From positions 1 through 64,000 of the forward strand of contig CALYLX010000014.1 of NCBI GenBank assembly GCA_944990035.1: DNA of 64,000 bases, in the 5' to 3' direction. Positions 49,620-60,599 of this stretch are shown piece after piece (within the stretch, counting starts at the first letter, position 1; the number at the start of each line of letters is the position of its first letter). A model generated the notes under the pieces. That model was not told where the DNA came from. It worked only from the letters and a program-made list of their open reading frames with translations, and made no database searches. The position numbers and the translations under genes were made by a program. Origin of the DNA: Clitopilus passeckerianus (taxonomy: Eukaryota > Basidiomycota > Agaricomycetes > Agaricales > Entolomataceae).

Positions 49620-51139
49620 TTAAAAGTCGGGGGAGCCCGCAGTGGATGCGGCGGCGGCGGCAGCAGCAGCAGCAGCTCTAGCGGCTTTTGCAAGTTTTGC
49701 GCGTTTCCGATTTTTCTAGGGCAACGATCAGTCAGGTGCGCAAACGGCGAGCAACGAAAGAATTTACGTTCTGACGCTTCTTAGGAACGTAGTCATGGTC
49801 CTGTTTGTGGTGTCGGAATCGCCTCGCGGGGTCACTGAAGCTTCGACCACATTTGTACTTACACTCCCAAGGAGTAGCTCCAGTGCTGCATGTTCTTTGT
49901 CAGTACTCAATATCAGGCTATAACTCGACTAAGACTTACTGTGTTGCACGATGAACATCCATAGCGGTCTTCTGCCCGAAACGGTTGCCACAGAATTCGC
50001 ATTGATGTTGTCTGGTAATAACCCAATTAGACGAAATCTCACGGACGGCGGAAAGGAGCTTTCTACTTGATTCCCATGTGAGTGACTTCAACGTGTCGCT
50101 TCATAGCCTGTTTTTCCGCCTGGTAAAGACACGAGTGGCCATCGTCGACCTCCCAAATACACTGGAGGGACCAGTCTCCGTTTTCATCCTCAGTTTCCCT
50201 CACGAATTGCTCCCAATCACTCCTGGAGGAAGCTGGGAGTCGCTGCACGGGGCGAAGGACAGGTCGGCGTTTTTCCTGGGAGCGCTGACGTGTTTTTTTT
50301 CCTCGAGTATTGTCCGATGTGGGCTGAAGGACGGTTTGCGAGCCTGAAGCGGCTCTCGGGGCATGCAAAGCCAATAGGGATGAGGCCACAGGACAGCGGG
50401 GCTGATACATGGGAGGAATCTGTGTGCGATCCGATACCGCGAGCGCAGCCATGGGCTCCAAAAGCGGGGGAAGAGGCGAATTAGCACGGGGCTGAGGTGG
50501 GTATACATAACTAGAGGCGATCTTAAAATCAGTGTTTGAAAAAATGGGTTTATAAAAGAGACTTACGCCCCTTCCGGGGAAAGGGAGCTAAGAGGCCAGT
50601 ATGAGATTTAGGGAGTTTTTTTATCCAGCTTTCTACTCACCGTATAGAGCCGCGCGGAGAGCTGTATTGGGAGTCATAACCATGGCTGTGACCCAACGAT
50701 GAACTCGAAGAGCGGCGCATCATGTGGGTTTTTGGGCCATCCCAATGTGCGAGCTTGTGTTGTGGGCCTGACACCTCAATACAACTACGAGGAATGTCAA
50801 AAATCCCGGTTCAAGCAGAGAAGAAGATTTCAAACTCACTGTTCTGGGAATGCCTCCCGAAACGAAGGGAGTGTTGGCTTGTCTGTGGCATCAATTCTGA
50901 GGACATCTCGTGAGTTCTATACTCAGGAAAAAAGAGGGGTATATGTCAGACCTCGAGAACTGCCTTTCGGATACGTTAGCCATAGGAGCGTGCGCTGCAT
51001 CGTGACCATAAGTCGACAGTGGAGAGGCGCTCGAGTGGCGCAACGTGACCCCCGGCGCATACTGGTGGTATTGTCCAGCGTGATACTGAACGTTTGACAT
51101 TGGTTGTGCGAGAAATGGCGTATCTCTGTTTGCGTACAT
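49620..51139 (-). CDS. C2H2 zinc-finger protein with poly-alanine C terminus
   Basis: Begins MYANRDTPFLAQPMSNVQYH at 51139 in a Gln/Tyr/His-rich region, passes a Ser-rich stretch (MMRRSSSSSLGHSHGYDSQY), a basic segment (RGKKTRQRSQEKRRP), then a first finger-like unit WSLQCIWEVDDGHSCLYQAE / AMKRHVEVTH. Two C2H2 fingers follow: HQCEFCGNRFGQKTAMDVHR + ATH and WECKYKCGRSFSDPARRFRH + HKQDH. The last intron (donor GTAAATTC) joins KKRQN to KNRKRAKLAKAAR and a run of ten alanines (encoded by a GCT/GCC tract at about 49650-49680), then STAGSPDF. Probably a nuclear transcription factor. The LTR element inserted 200 bp upstream of its start codon lies in its promoter. Middle exon joins (50550-50900) are uncertain. 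Confidence 0.65.
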
Positions 51140-51334
51140 CCTGACCTATAGGTGGGCGCACGTCAGCAACTAAGTCGGTGGTTGACACAAAAGAGTCAAG
51201 GAATCAGTGTCGAGATGCTGAGCGACTCTCCAAAGCCAATCTCATCCGCTCACAACCCCATTTCGCAGACTTTGTAAAAGGAAGAGCGATCACGGCAATG
51301 AAGGACGAAAGACCTACACGTATGAGTTTGACAA

Positions 51335-51339
51335 CAAAG
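51335..51339. repeat. Target-site duplication, left copy (CAAAG)
   Basis: The five bases before the 5' LTR are CAAAG. The same five follow the 3' LTR at 58586-58590. A 5-bp duplication is standard for Ty3/gypsy integrases. Confidence 0.9.
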
Positions 51340-51824
51340 TGTTATGATTTTGCTTACATGTTTCTCCTTACATACCCCGGCCCGCTTACCTATGCACGAT
51401 TACTCACATATGCTGCGCATCACTGCGCATTTTTCATCTTTTTCCATGCTTACTCCGCATCTCTCACGATCGTGAGAGACTTATACCTTATCTGACTCTT
51501 TCTGACTCGCATTGAGTCATACTGACTCATGTACTTACTCATCATGCTGCGCATGACTCATTACTTGCTCAGCATGCTGCGCATGTGCTATATTTAGAAC
51601 TACTAGATAGGTATATAAACCTGTACCATTTGGTCAAGGCTCCTCAGCTTGACCTAGGCAATCTACCTAACTGCTTAGTTCTCTACTTCGCCTTTAAGTC
51701 CCTTGCTTCGTCAATCTCACCAGGTTGTCAGTACAGCCGCAGCTGCTGACAAATCTCTGTCTTTGTTTATCAAAGACATCGAGCGTAAACAGTATTACCT
51801 AAGTTGTTAGGCTCTGCCTTAACA
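51340..51824 (+). repeat. 5' LTR
   Basis: 485 bp, beginning TGTTATG and ending CTTAACA (TGTTA...TAACA terminal inverted repeat). U3 has repeated ATGCTGCGCAT units, a 20-bp perfect palindrome at 51460-51479 and several TGACTCA sites. A TATA box (TATATAAA) lies at 51612-51619. The inferred RNA start lies just downstream, near 51644. Confidence 0.95.
51612..51619 (+). promoter_or_regulatory. TATA box of the LTR promoter
   Basis: TATATAAA, 32 bp before the sequence TCAGCTTGACCT, which is complementary to the primer-binding site and therefore a good candidate for the RNA 5' end. The same box recurs in the 3' LTR at 58373. Confidence 0.7.
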
Positions 51825-51826
51825 AA

Positions 51827-51838
51827 AGGTCAAGCTGA
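51827..51838 (+). other. Self-priming primer-binding site
   Basis: AGGTCAAGCTGA, 2 nt after the LTR end, is the exact 12-nt reverse complement of TCAGCTTGACCT at 51644-51655 in the LTR, about 30 nt after the TATA box. In Tf1/sushi-type elements the 5' end of the RNA folds back on the PBS and primes cDNA synthesis without a tRNA. The fit in both position and length supports this mode. Confidence 0.75.
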
Positions 51839-52291
51839 TCAGAAGGCCCGCTCATTGTTAGCGCAGGCCCACCCCACGACAACACAGCAGAAGCACGCAA
51901 CAGGCCGATTGCCGTTGCGGCTACCACTCAGTCACCACGGTCGTACACAGGGCAGACCACCCGCCACGAAATACCACTCTAGTAGAAGGAACCAACAACG
52001 TCTACAAGTTCACCAACGGAAGCTACTGCGGTTTTAATCACAACAATAACCGCTGGTGCTACGCCTCTCTCCCTTGGCAAATTCACATTCACCACCGTTG
52101 CCGTTGAAAACAGACACTTCCACGCTCTAGACTTCCCTACCCCTGAACGACCTCATAAGACCCCTGCTATTGTCCGAGCTCAACGAGAACACGACATTGA
52201 AGTAGACGAGGAGGAACAGCGACGCTTCGCACCATTACCCACAGCAATATCCAGGAACCCATCACTAGTCCCGTCTACCAGCGCTTCTGTC

Positions 52292-53395
52292 TTGCCCGAA
52301 GAGGAAGAAGAAGAACACCAAGTACAACAACAGCTAGAGGAGAGCCCCACAGCTGAGCCAGAGGAGCGCCCCAGTGCAGAAACAATTGAACCAGAGACCG
52401 ACTTCGATTTCGACTACGAAATGTCACAAGACAACAACAACAAGAAGGACATTGGAGCCAAACCCCAAACGTTCTCCGGAGACCGATCCAAGACCAGAAA
52501 GTTCATTCAGGAACTTGAAGACTACCTCATCCTAAACAACCTCAACCAACTCGAAGATGACAAGAAGATTCGCATCGCCCTATCCTTCCTCAAAGAAGGA
52601 ACTGCAGCAGCATGGGGATTAGAATTTCACGATAAATATTCAGCAGCTGAAAGGAAAGCCACCTACGCTGAATTTATCAGCCAATTCAAAGAAGCCTTTT
52701 CCCCTACCGACGACAAAGCTGCCGCACTTCTCCAACTCAAAGCCTTACGACAGGATGGGACAGCTGACGAATTTGTCACCGTCTTCAAGAATATTCTTGC
52801 ACGAACTGATCTCAGCGGTGACACTGCAAAGATCGAGATCTTCATGGAAGGACTTACCCCCAAACTCCGAGAGAAGATTCTCTTTTCCGATTCCCCTCCT
52901 ACCACATTCGACGATTGGGTCAAGAAAGCCGTCCAGTTTGACAACAACTGGCGACGTGCCAAGACAATCATGGGACATACCCGTATCATCAAGACATCTG
53001 ATATGGTCAAAGGTGCTTACAAAACACCTACTGGAGCCCGAGACCCAATGGCTATGGATGTTGATCGTTTCACCACTGATCCACCCAAACGCCGCCTCAC
53101 CCAGGAGGAAAGAGAACATCACAAGAAGAACAACTTGTGCTACTATTGCTCCAAGAAAGGTCACACGATCCAACAATGTCTTCAAAGGAAGAATTTTGGA
53201 AGAACCTACCCCAGCAACAACGACAGCCGTTTCCACAAGAAACCTGAGAAGGGAGCCGAGTTGATCAAATATGTCAGAACAGTCCTAGCTGACATGCCCC
53301 AAGAAGAAGCCGCTGAATTCTACACCGAAGCAGAGGCTGAGGGTTTTAAAGAGGAAGACTGCAAAGCCGACGTCAGTACTTCCTCGCCCGATTGA
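52292..53395 (+). CDS. Retrotransposon gag (capsid-nucleocapsid)
   Basis: 367 codons, with the frame open further upstream to about 51985, so the true start may lie earlier. An acidic N-terminal region (PEEEEEEHQ, EPETDFDFDYE) precedes a retrotransposon gag/capsid domain: QTFSGDRSKTRKFIQELEDY, LSFLKEGTAAAWGLEF, FISQFKEAFSP, LRQDGTADEFVTVFKNILAR, FMEGLTPKLREKILF. The nucleocapsid knuckle is CYYCSKKGHTIQQC (C-x2-C-x4-H-x4-C). Stop TGA 53393-53395; the protease begins downstream in another frame. Confidence 0.9.
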   Translation: MPEEEEEEHQVQQQLEESPTAEPEERPSAETIEPETDFDFDYEMSQDNNNKKDIGAKPQTFSGDRSKTRKFIQELEDYLILNNLNQLEDDKKIRIALSFLKEGTAAAWGLEFHDKYSAAERKATYAEFISQFKEAFSPTDDKAAALLQLKALRQDGTADEFVTVFKNILARTDLSGDTAKIEIFMEGLTPKLREKILFSDSPPTTFDDWVKKAVQFDNNWRRAKTIMGHTRIIKTSDMVKGAYKTPTGARDPMAMDVDRFTTDPPKRRLTQEEREHHKKNNLCYYCSKKGHTIQQCLQRKNFGRTYPSNNDSRFHKKPEKGAELIKYVRTVLADMPQEEAAEFYTEAEAEGFKEEDCKADVSTSSPD

Positions 53396-56300
53396 TATTT
53401 CCAGTGTACTTGTAGCTACTGATTTTTATGCTGAATCTATGCGTATCCCAATCTCTCTACAAGACCCCTAGATGGAAATACAACAATCGCCGGCACAAAA
53501 GCTCTCATTGACTCTGGAGCGCAAGGGTCATTTATCGACTCCGTCTTTGCCAAGACACATCACCTCCCGCTACTCCCACTCCGACAACCGATTACAGCAC
53601 GAAACGTTGATGGCACCCTGAACAAACAAGGAACTATTACCCACTTTACCTGGGTTATTGCCAAGATAGGGACAGCCATCATCAAGGAAAGATGTTTTGT
53701 CACTGGACTCGGGAAAGACCACCTGATTTTTGGATTACCCTGGCTAAAACGGGTAGATCCAATCATATCGTGGAGCGACGGCACACTCGAAATCGACGAA
53801 TCACGCATTACCCAACGACTGTCGCAAACATTGATGCGAGCAGTAGACATCAAGCGGATGAGAGCCATCCGAGAACAACTACTAGAGGAAAACACGCCAC
53901 CTACCCCAGCACCTGATTGTTCCGAAGAGAATCCCGGAAAATCAGAAGGACTTAGCGACTATTTCCGAATAGTCGAAGACGGAGAAGAGATCAATGAAGA
54001 TTTTCTCATCGCATACTGCCAGAACGAACCGACAGTCGGAATATTCACCAAGGAGGAACCCCCACTTACGCAGGAACACACAAAGGATTACCTTGTGTAC
54101 GGGCCAATCAGGCCAACTACCACAATACGACAGACGGTGGTAACACACCATCCAGCAACCAGACACCACACACAGCAGGTGTGGATACGTGCGAAAACAT
54201 CAATTTCGCAAGCTCTGGAACATAAACGAGAAGATAAGGAACCAAAGAAATCCCTTGACGAAATCATCCCCGACTATCTTCAAGACTACAGAAAAGTCTT
54301 TGAGAAAGCAGCATCTGAACGATTCCCACCAAGCCGACCCTGGGATCACGCCATAGATCTGAAGACAGATTTCGTGCCAAAAGACTGCAAGGTCTATCCG
54401 CTCAGCCCCTTAGAGCAAGAAAAACTCGACGAGTTTCTCAAGGAAAATCTAGCCAAAGGATACATCCGAGAATCCAACTCCCCACAAGCATCTCCGTTCT
54501 TCTTTGTTGCAAAGAAAGACTCGGAAGCCCTGAGACCATGTCAGGATTACCGACGACTCAACGAAGGAACAATACCTAACGCTTACCCCTTACCGCTGGC
54601 TAGCGAACTCATCGATAAACTCAAAGGAGCAACTGTCTTCACCAAACTCGACATTCGATGGGGATATCACAACATCCGCATCAAAGATGGTGACCAATGG
54701 AAAGCAGCGTTCAAGACCAACCGAGGTTATTTGAACCAATGGTGATGTTCTTTGGACTAATGAACTCACCCGGTACCTTCCAAGCAATGATGAACCACCT
54801 TTTCCGAGACATGATAGACGAAGGATGGGTCATCATCTACATGGACGACATCCTCATCTTCTCCAACGATCCAGAAAAACACCGAACGCACACGCAGAGT
54901 CTTACAAAGACTACAAGACAACGATCTCTACCTCAAAGCAGAGAAATGCCAATTTGACACCACAAGAGTGGAATACCTTGGGTTCATCATTGAACCAAAC
55001 AAGATCTCCATGGACCCTGTCAAACTTGCAGGGATGCGCGACTGGCCTACGCCAACTACAGTAAAGGAAGTCCGATCATTCCTAGGATTCGGAAACTTTT
55101 ACCGCAGGTTCATCGGAAAATATGCGGAAATTGCCAAACCGCTGAACGAACTCACCAAGAAAGACAAGAAGTGGGAATGGACCAATGAATGTCACAAAGC
55201 TTTCACCACCCTGAAAGACAAATTCCTGGAAGCGCCTGTGTTGCTGATGCCTGACCCCACGAAGCCATTTGTGGTGGAAAGCGACGCCTCAAAACATGCA
55301 ACAGGAGCAGTCCTACAACAACGTGACGCCAACGGATCATGGCACCCATGTGGTTTCATATCTAAATCGTTCTCGGAAACAGAACGGAACTATGAAATCT
55401 ACGACCGAGAACTTCTAGGCATTATCCGCGCATTAGAAACCTGGCGACACTACTTCCATGGATCCCAACATTCAGTTGTGATTCTATCCGATCACAAAAC
55501 CTCACATACTTCCGAGAAGCCCGGAAGTTGAACCGACGACAAGCAAGATGGAATTTGATGCTATCCCAGTTTAACATCAAACTTGTACACACCCCTGGTG
55601 CAAAGATGATACAATCTGACGCACTATCTCGACGACCAGACCACATCCCAGGTGAAGACACCGACAACGAAGACATCATTCTCCTCCCCGACAAGCTCTT
55701 CCTTCGCTCAATCGACATTGAACTAAAGGACGAAATTGTACACAAGATGGTCAATGACAAACTGATTGTTGACGCCATTCGCACCGCCAAAGAAGACGGA
55801 CCCCCACCAATCCGATCAAACCTGGAAGACTGGAAATTTGACGATGGCATCTTGTACTACAAGGACAAGTGCGTGGTACCAGATGACGAAGACCTCCGAA
55901 GGAAGATAGTCCAACGTTATCACGATCTACCCAGCGCAGGACACCCTGGACAATTTGGGACACTGGAGAAAGTCCGGAAGGACTACTGGTGGCCAGGGAT
56001 GTCAGTGTTCATCAAGAACTTTGTGCAGGGCTGTGCAATGTGCCAGCAAATGAAAATCAATCGCCACCCCACCGCTCCACCATTAATGCCCATCAAATCC
56101 GAAACCACTAGGCCATTTTCGCTAGTGACGTACGATTTTCACACGGATCTCCCAGAGAGTGATGGTTTCGATAGCATTATGGCCGTGGTCGACCATGGAG
56201 CTACGAAGGGGGCAATTTTCATCCCTTGCACAAAGAAAATCGACGCCACAGGAACTGCAAACGCCTACATTGACAACGTTTACCGTCGCTTTGGACTCCC

Positions 56301-57176
56301 CGACAAAGGAATTTCTGACAGAGGACCTCAATTCGCCTCTAAAGTTTTCCAAGAAATGGGACGACTTCTTGGAATCAAGCTCAACATGAGCACCGCCTAC
56401 CACCCACAAACCGATGGTGCGACAGAAAGGATCAATCAGGAGATTGATGCCTATCTCCGCATCTTCTGTGCACAGAACCCCGAATCCTGGTCCAAATGGA
56501 TTACCACTCTAGAATTCTCCTACAACAGCCGAACACACTCTGTCACCAAACGAACCCCATTCTACCTAATGATGGGATACGAACCACCTGCACTCCCATC
56601 AATTGCTCCCACTAGCAAAATTCCCGCAGTTGACAAACGGATCAAGGAACTTCTGCTAGCACGCGATGAAGCAAATGCTGCACATGCACTTGCTGCGCAA
56701 CGCATGGCAGAAAGATCACACGACAGTTCACCCCATTCAAAGTCGGAGAAAAGGTGTGGTTAGAAGCCACAAATCTCAATCAAGGAAACATCTCCAAGAA
56801 ACTAGCACCCAAACGAGAAGGACCCTTCAAGATACTCGAGGTAAAAGGACACCTGACCTATAAACTCGACCTGCCAAGACGATGGAAGATCCACCCGGTG
56901 ATTCACGCATCACTTCTCACCCGTTACATCTCCACCAAAGCGCATGGACCCAGCTTCTCTAAACCGCCACCTGACGAAATCGACGGAATAGAAGAATACG
57001 AAATAGAAGCAATTGTGGCCCATCAGAAACAAGGCAAAGGGCGACACAGATACCTCGTAAAATGGAAGGGATGGCCATCAGCGGACAACGAATGGATGCC
57101 CGAGTCGGAACTGCGGAACGCCAGGAAATACTCACCGAGTATAAAAAGAGGAAGAAACTCACCTGACACCACATAG
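53396..57176 (+). pseudogene. Retrotransposon pol (PR-RT-RH-IN-chromodomain), frame-disrupted
   Basis: Protease active site LIDSGAQGSFID (about 53505). RT motifs RPCQDYRRLNEGTIPNAYPL, TKLDIRWGYHNIRI, FFGLMNSPGTFQAMMNH and the catalytic YMDDILIFS (54838). RNase H FVVESDASKHATGAVL. Integrase zinc domain HDLPSAGHPGQFGT ... CAMCQQMK, catalytic core first Asp in VTYDFHTDLP, second in GISDRGPQFAS, Glu in HPQTDGATERINQE. Chromodomain EYEIEAIVAHQKQGKGRHRY with LVKWKGWP (about 56995-57080). Single-base frame changes near 53466, 54727, 54895, 55498 and 56717 split it into five open segments; all catalytic residues are intact. The breaks sit mostly in short homopolymers. Stop at 57174-57176. Confidence 0.9.
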
Positions 57177-57204
57177 CAAACCCACTCACATCCACTATAT
57201 AACA

Positions 57205-58067
57205 ATGTCTCAAAATGCCTCTTCCTACGACCGCACCATCATCCGCAACACCTTCAAATCCGATACCGCTATTACGGCGCTCCGTACGCATACTGCCTGG
57301 AGCAGCGACGACAACCCTCTCACTGCTGTGGGAGAACAAGGAACCCTTTACCAAAACCGACGAACCGAAACTCGCGAAGTGGCTCGTCTGCGCCACCAAT
57401 TTGCGAAAACCACTGACGATCTTGATCAACTTTTGGACAAAGTTGATCGAGAAACGGAGGAGACCCTCACAGACCTCTTCTTTGCTATTGGAGGAACAGC
57501 TTTCCTCGACGAATTCTTCCCGAACGACAAAACTGGTTCAACAACCCAGAGGAGACAGACTTGAAACCCTTGCCTCCAATCCCTGGGGGCCTGAGGAAAG
57601 TCAAGAAGAGGAAGTCACGATCCTCACTGCACGTCAAGTTTGCGGAACCCTACGAGCATTTCCTCCCGTCACCAATTTACACACCACCGCAAAAATAAAA
57701 CATAACCCCTTCGTCAAAGAAGAACAGAACGACAACAAGGAAAACATCAACCCCAATGGCAAACCCTCCAACGCCATACCTCTCCGCATTCGAAAGCCCA
57801 CCAGAGTCCGACTCACCAACGCTGGTGAACCTTCCCCCGACAATATCGTCCCAGAAGGCGCCGCGCACTGGATACCTTGCCAACAGACCACCACCACCCA
57901 GATGGTTCAGATGCTACATTTGTGGAGGCAGACACCGACAGTGTCATTGCTTTCGTTTTGTGTGTCGTCTGTGCCATCGTCGTGGCCCAGGCCATTACCC
58001 GGTTAGCTGCCCACAACGCTACCACAAGGGCATAGACCGTCACTTCTGGGGTAAAGGAAGGAATTGA
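57205..58067 (+). pseudogene. Third retrotransposon ORF: coiled coil + Cys/His-rich C terminus, unknown
   Basis: Begins MSQNASSYDRTIIRNTFKSD 29 nt after the pol stop. The first part has a helical, probable coiled-coil region (EVARLRHQFAKTTDDLDQLL, DKVDRETEETLTDLFFAIGG). A one-base frame change at an A run (57528-57531) moves to a frame reading NWFNNPEETDLKPLPPIPGG and a basic KVKKRKSRSS. That frame has a TAA at 57696-57698, then continues open to FRCYICGGRHRQCHCFRFVC + RLCHRRGPGHYPVSC, a Cys/His-rich cluster, ending at 58067. Whether this is one protein or two is open. No membrane helix, so not an envelope. I do not recognise the family. Confidence 0.55.
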
Positions 58068-58100
58068 AGTCGGGAGACTTCAACGATAGCGAGAGGGTAA

Positions 58101-58585
58101 TGTTATGATTTTGCTTACATGTTTCTCCTTACATACCCCGGCCCGCTTACCTATGCACGATTACTCACATATGCTGCGCATCACTGCGCATTTTTCATCT
58201 TTTTCCATGCTTACTCCGCATCTCTCACGATCGTGAGAGACTTATACCTTATCTGACTCTTTCTGACTCGCATTGAGTCATACTGACTCATGTACTTACT
58301 CATCATGCTGCGCATGACTCATTACTTGCTCAGCATGCTGCGCATGTGCTATATTTAGAACTACTAGATAGGTATATAAACCTGTACCATTTGGTCAAGG
58401 CTCCTCAGCTTGACCTAGGCAATCTACCTAACTGCTTAGTTCTCTACTTCGCCTTTAAGTCCCTTGCTTCGTCAATCTCACCAGGTTGTCAGTACAGCCG
58501 CAGCTGCTGACAAATCTCTGTCTTTGTTTATCAAAGACATCGAGCGTAAACAGTATTACCTAAGTTGTTAGGCTCTGCCTTAACA
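58101..58585 (+). repeat. 3' LTR
   Basis: 485 bp, same start TGTTATG and end CTTAACA as the 5' LTR; no difference seen by eye. A purine-rich stretch (GCGAGAGGG, 58090-58098) just upstream is the likely polypurine tract. Confidence 0.95.
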
Positions 58586-58590
58586 CAAAG
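58586..58590. repeat. Target-site duplication, right copy (CAAAG)
   Basis: Matches 51335-51339. Confidence 0.9.
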
Positions 58591-59345
58591 CTTTCAAAGG
58601 GCGGTAATGGTGTCTCTGGGTTTTTTGGGGTGGAGTCGAGACGATGAACTAAAGTTCTCTGGTTTTCTCGACGGTGTGATATTAATCACTGAGGTCGGCT
58701 GACGGAATCAAGGTGAGGGAGAGGTAGATGGAGGTCTGAACAAGGTCTGAATGGTGGTATTTATGAGTTATGCGTGTTCACAGTCTTACCCAATATATCT
58801 CAGACTGGAACCCTGCGTGTATGTCCTGTTTCCGACCAAGATCCAATCGCCAAAAATTGTCTCGTGCTTTGTGGGCAAAGCCGTGAGTGCTTTCTCGGCT
58901 ACAATTTGAACCATCTATCTGGATCTACGATTCTTGATCTGCGCCCCGCGCCAGGAGGCCGACAAGGGACCAACAGCTGCAACAAAGGTGATTACTCACC
59001 TGTGCAAACATCATTATTTTTTTCCTTCTGTGGTATCCTTAAGCGCAAGGTCTTGTATTATTATAGTTCGGTGATTTGTCCTGCTGTGTAGATACATCCA
59101 GCTGACTTTTCGAGGATATGACAGGGTCCCGTCTACTTTCAACATAAACTGAGTCACGGGGAACTAGTAAAGCCTGCGCAGGGCAGATTGCAATGCTTGA
59201 GTTACAGCCCCAGGGCCGTTACTTCTTCATTGTCGATTTTGACATATCCTAGTTTAGCGCTAGGGCAACCGAGTTGCCTCCCGCAACCACAGTAATTGCG
59301 GAGCAAACGATGCGTGCGAACCAGAGTTGGATTGCTGAGGTGAAC
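58586..59345. other. Intergenic spacer between LTR element and hAT element
   Basis: 760 bp with no gene or repeat recognised; short ORFs (for example 58774-59091) look random. Confidence 0.5.
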
Positions 59346-60572
59346 TAGTGTTGCAACGGTTCAGCTCGGAGCCGGCTCACTCTCGAGTCGAGCCGTATTT
59401 TAGCCGAGTCGAGCCGACCTATCGGCTCAAGCAAGCCATCAGCTATGAGCTGTACAGTATCGGCTCGAGCCGAATGAGCCCATAACTGTATTTCCTTTTG
59501 CGTCGTTATCCTCGTCGTTGAACCTCCATCCTTCGTTCTACCTCTCTCGCTCACATACAAGTTGTGTAAGGCTACAACTTTGTCCAACACACAACACGTG
59601 GCATCCGGAAGGGGTGTCTGTATTCTTGTCGCCGCTGGACTGCTGTCAGTATGTTGTGCTGGAGTAGTAGTGTCGTTCTTGGTAAAACGTGTATGTGTCC
59701 GTAGGCAATTCAAAATATATCTTATTTCCAATTTGTGGAGTAGAGTGTGCATCGTTTACTTGCGGAATGTGTTCGGTACTGCCACGATGTAAGAGTGGAA
59801 GATATGTAAGGTTCTCGTACTGAATATCCCAACGAAATTTCTAACGATTTTGGATAGGCTATATGGATGTTCAAACCGCTCAGTATTCCAGCTTCTCACC
59901 GAGAGAACACAACACATTTCTTGTGGGGTCAGGCCTCATGCCATGCATCCGGAGCTTGCTACCGCCACACCCTGACAACTTGAAAGACGTCAGTCAAACA
60001 ACGCGTTTTCTATGGAGCACCTCTCGGGGATGACCTGGATCCGATTTTCGACATATAAAAGGCCTTTTCAGATCGTCATCATGGTCGAGGGTCATTGAAC
60101 TTCACTAGAAATGGGGAAGACAAACAAGAAGACTCCTGCAGCCACTCAGCTTCCAAACGGCTCGTTACAGACAACTTTCTCGCTCAATTGTATGTATCCC
60201 TAGTTTCTATCTCTGCAGCCTACTAACTTCAGTCGCGTTTAGCCAACCCCGCCCAGCTCGAGGGCCAGCCCGGAGTTCATTCGCAGACAGCTGAACCGAT
60301 GGCTACTGGCAAGAAACGGACTCAGGCTCGCAAGAAGGCGGCAACTTCGCAAAACAAGCTCCCGCCGCCATCCGAATCTCCCCCTCGACTCCCATCAGGA
60401 CTTGTATCGCCCCCTCCCGCCTTCCATCAACAACCCATCGACGATCCAGAAAATCCTTTTATAGAAGCGCAAACAGAAAGCCCACAGCAACCGCAAGGAT
60501 CCAGGGATATGCCTGTTCGGCCAGACTCTAACGCATCACATGCGGTCGAGGGTGCCTGCGACTCCCTACAAA

Positions 60573-60599
60573 CTACATCAGCATTCCGCAATTCTTCTT
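60573..60599 (+). repeat. Left terminal inverted repeat of the foldback element
   Basis: 27 nt starting CTACATCAGC and ending AATTCTTCTT, identical to the reverse complement of 62525-62551. Confidence 0.9.

Larger units (their letters stand above)
51340..58585 (+). mobile_element. Full-length Ty3/gypsy chromovirus LTR retrotransposon
   Basis: 7,246 bp from TG to CA, with 485-bp direct LTRs that I find identical by eye, flanked by CAAAG. Internal order: self-priming site, gag with CCHC knuckle, protease, reverse transcriptase, RNase H, integrase, C-terminal chromodomain, then an additional ORF. Protease-RT-RH-IN order plus the chromodomain identifies a chromovirus (Metaviridae). Identical LTRs imply recent insertion. 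The coding frame changes at about seven places by single bases (near 53390, 53466, 54727, 54895, 55498, 56717, 57530), so this copy as written is not a single open polyprotein. Confidence 0.95.

Noticed and set aside
49650..49685. GCT/GCC tract as a microsatellite
   Set aside because: It lies in frame in the last exon of the zinc-finger gene and encodes poly-alanine, so it is better treated as coding.
54025..54237. Idea that the LTR element had been mutated by repeat-induced point mutation
   Set aside because: The LTRs appear identical and stop codons arise from one-base indels, not from C-to-T changes.
58774..59091. 105-codon plus-strand ORF after the 3' LTR
   Set aside because: No domain, no conserved look, no coding neighbours or splice support.
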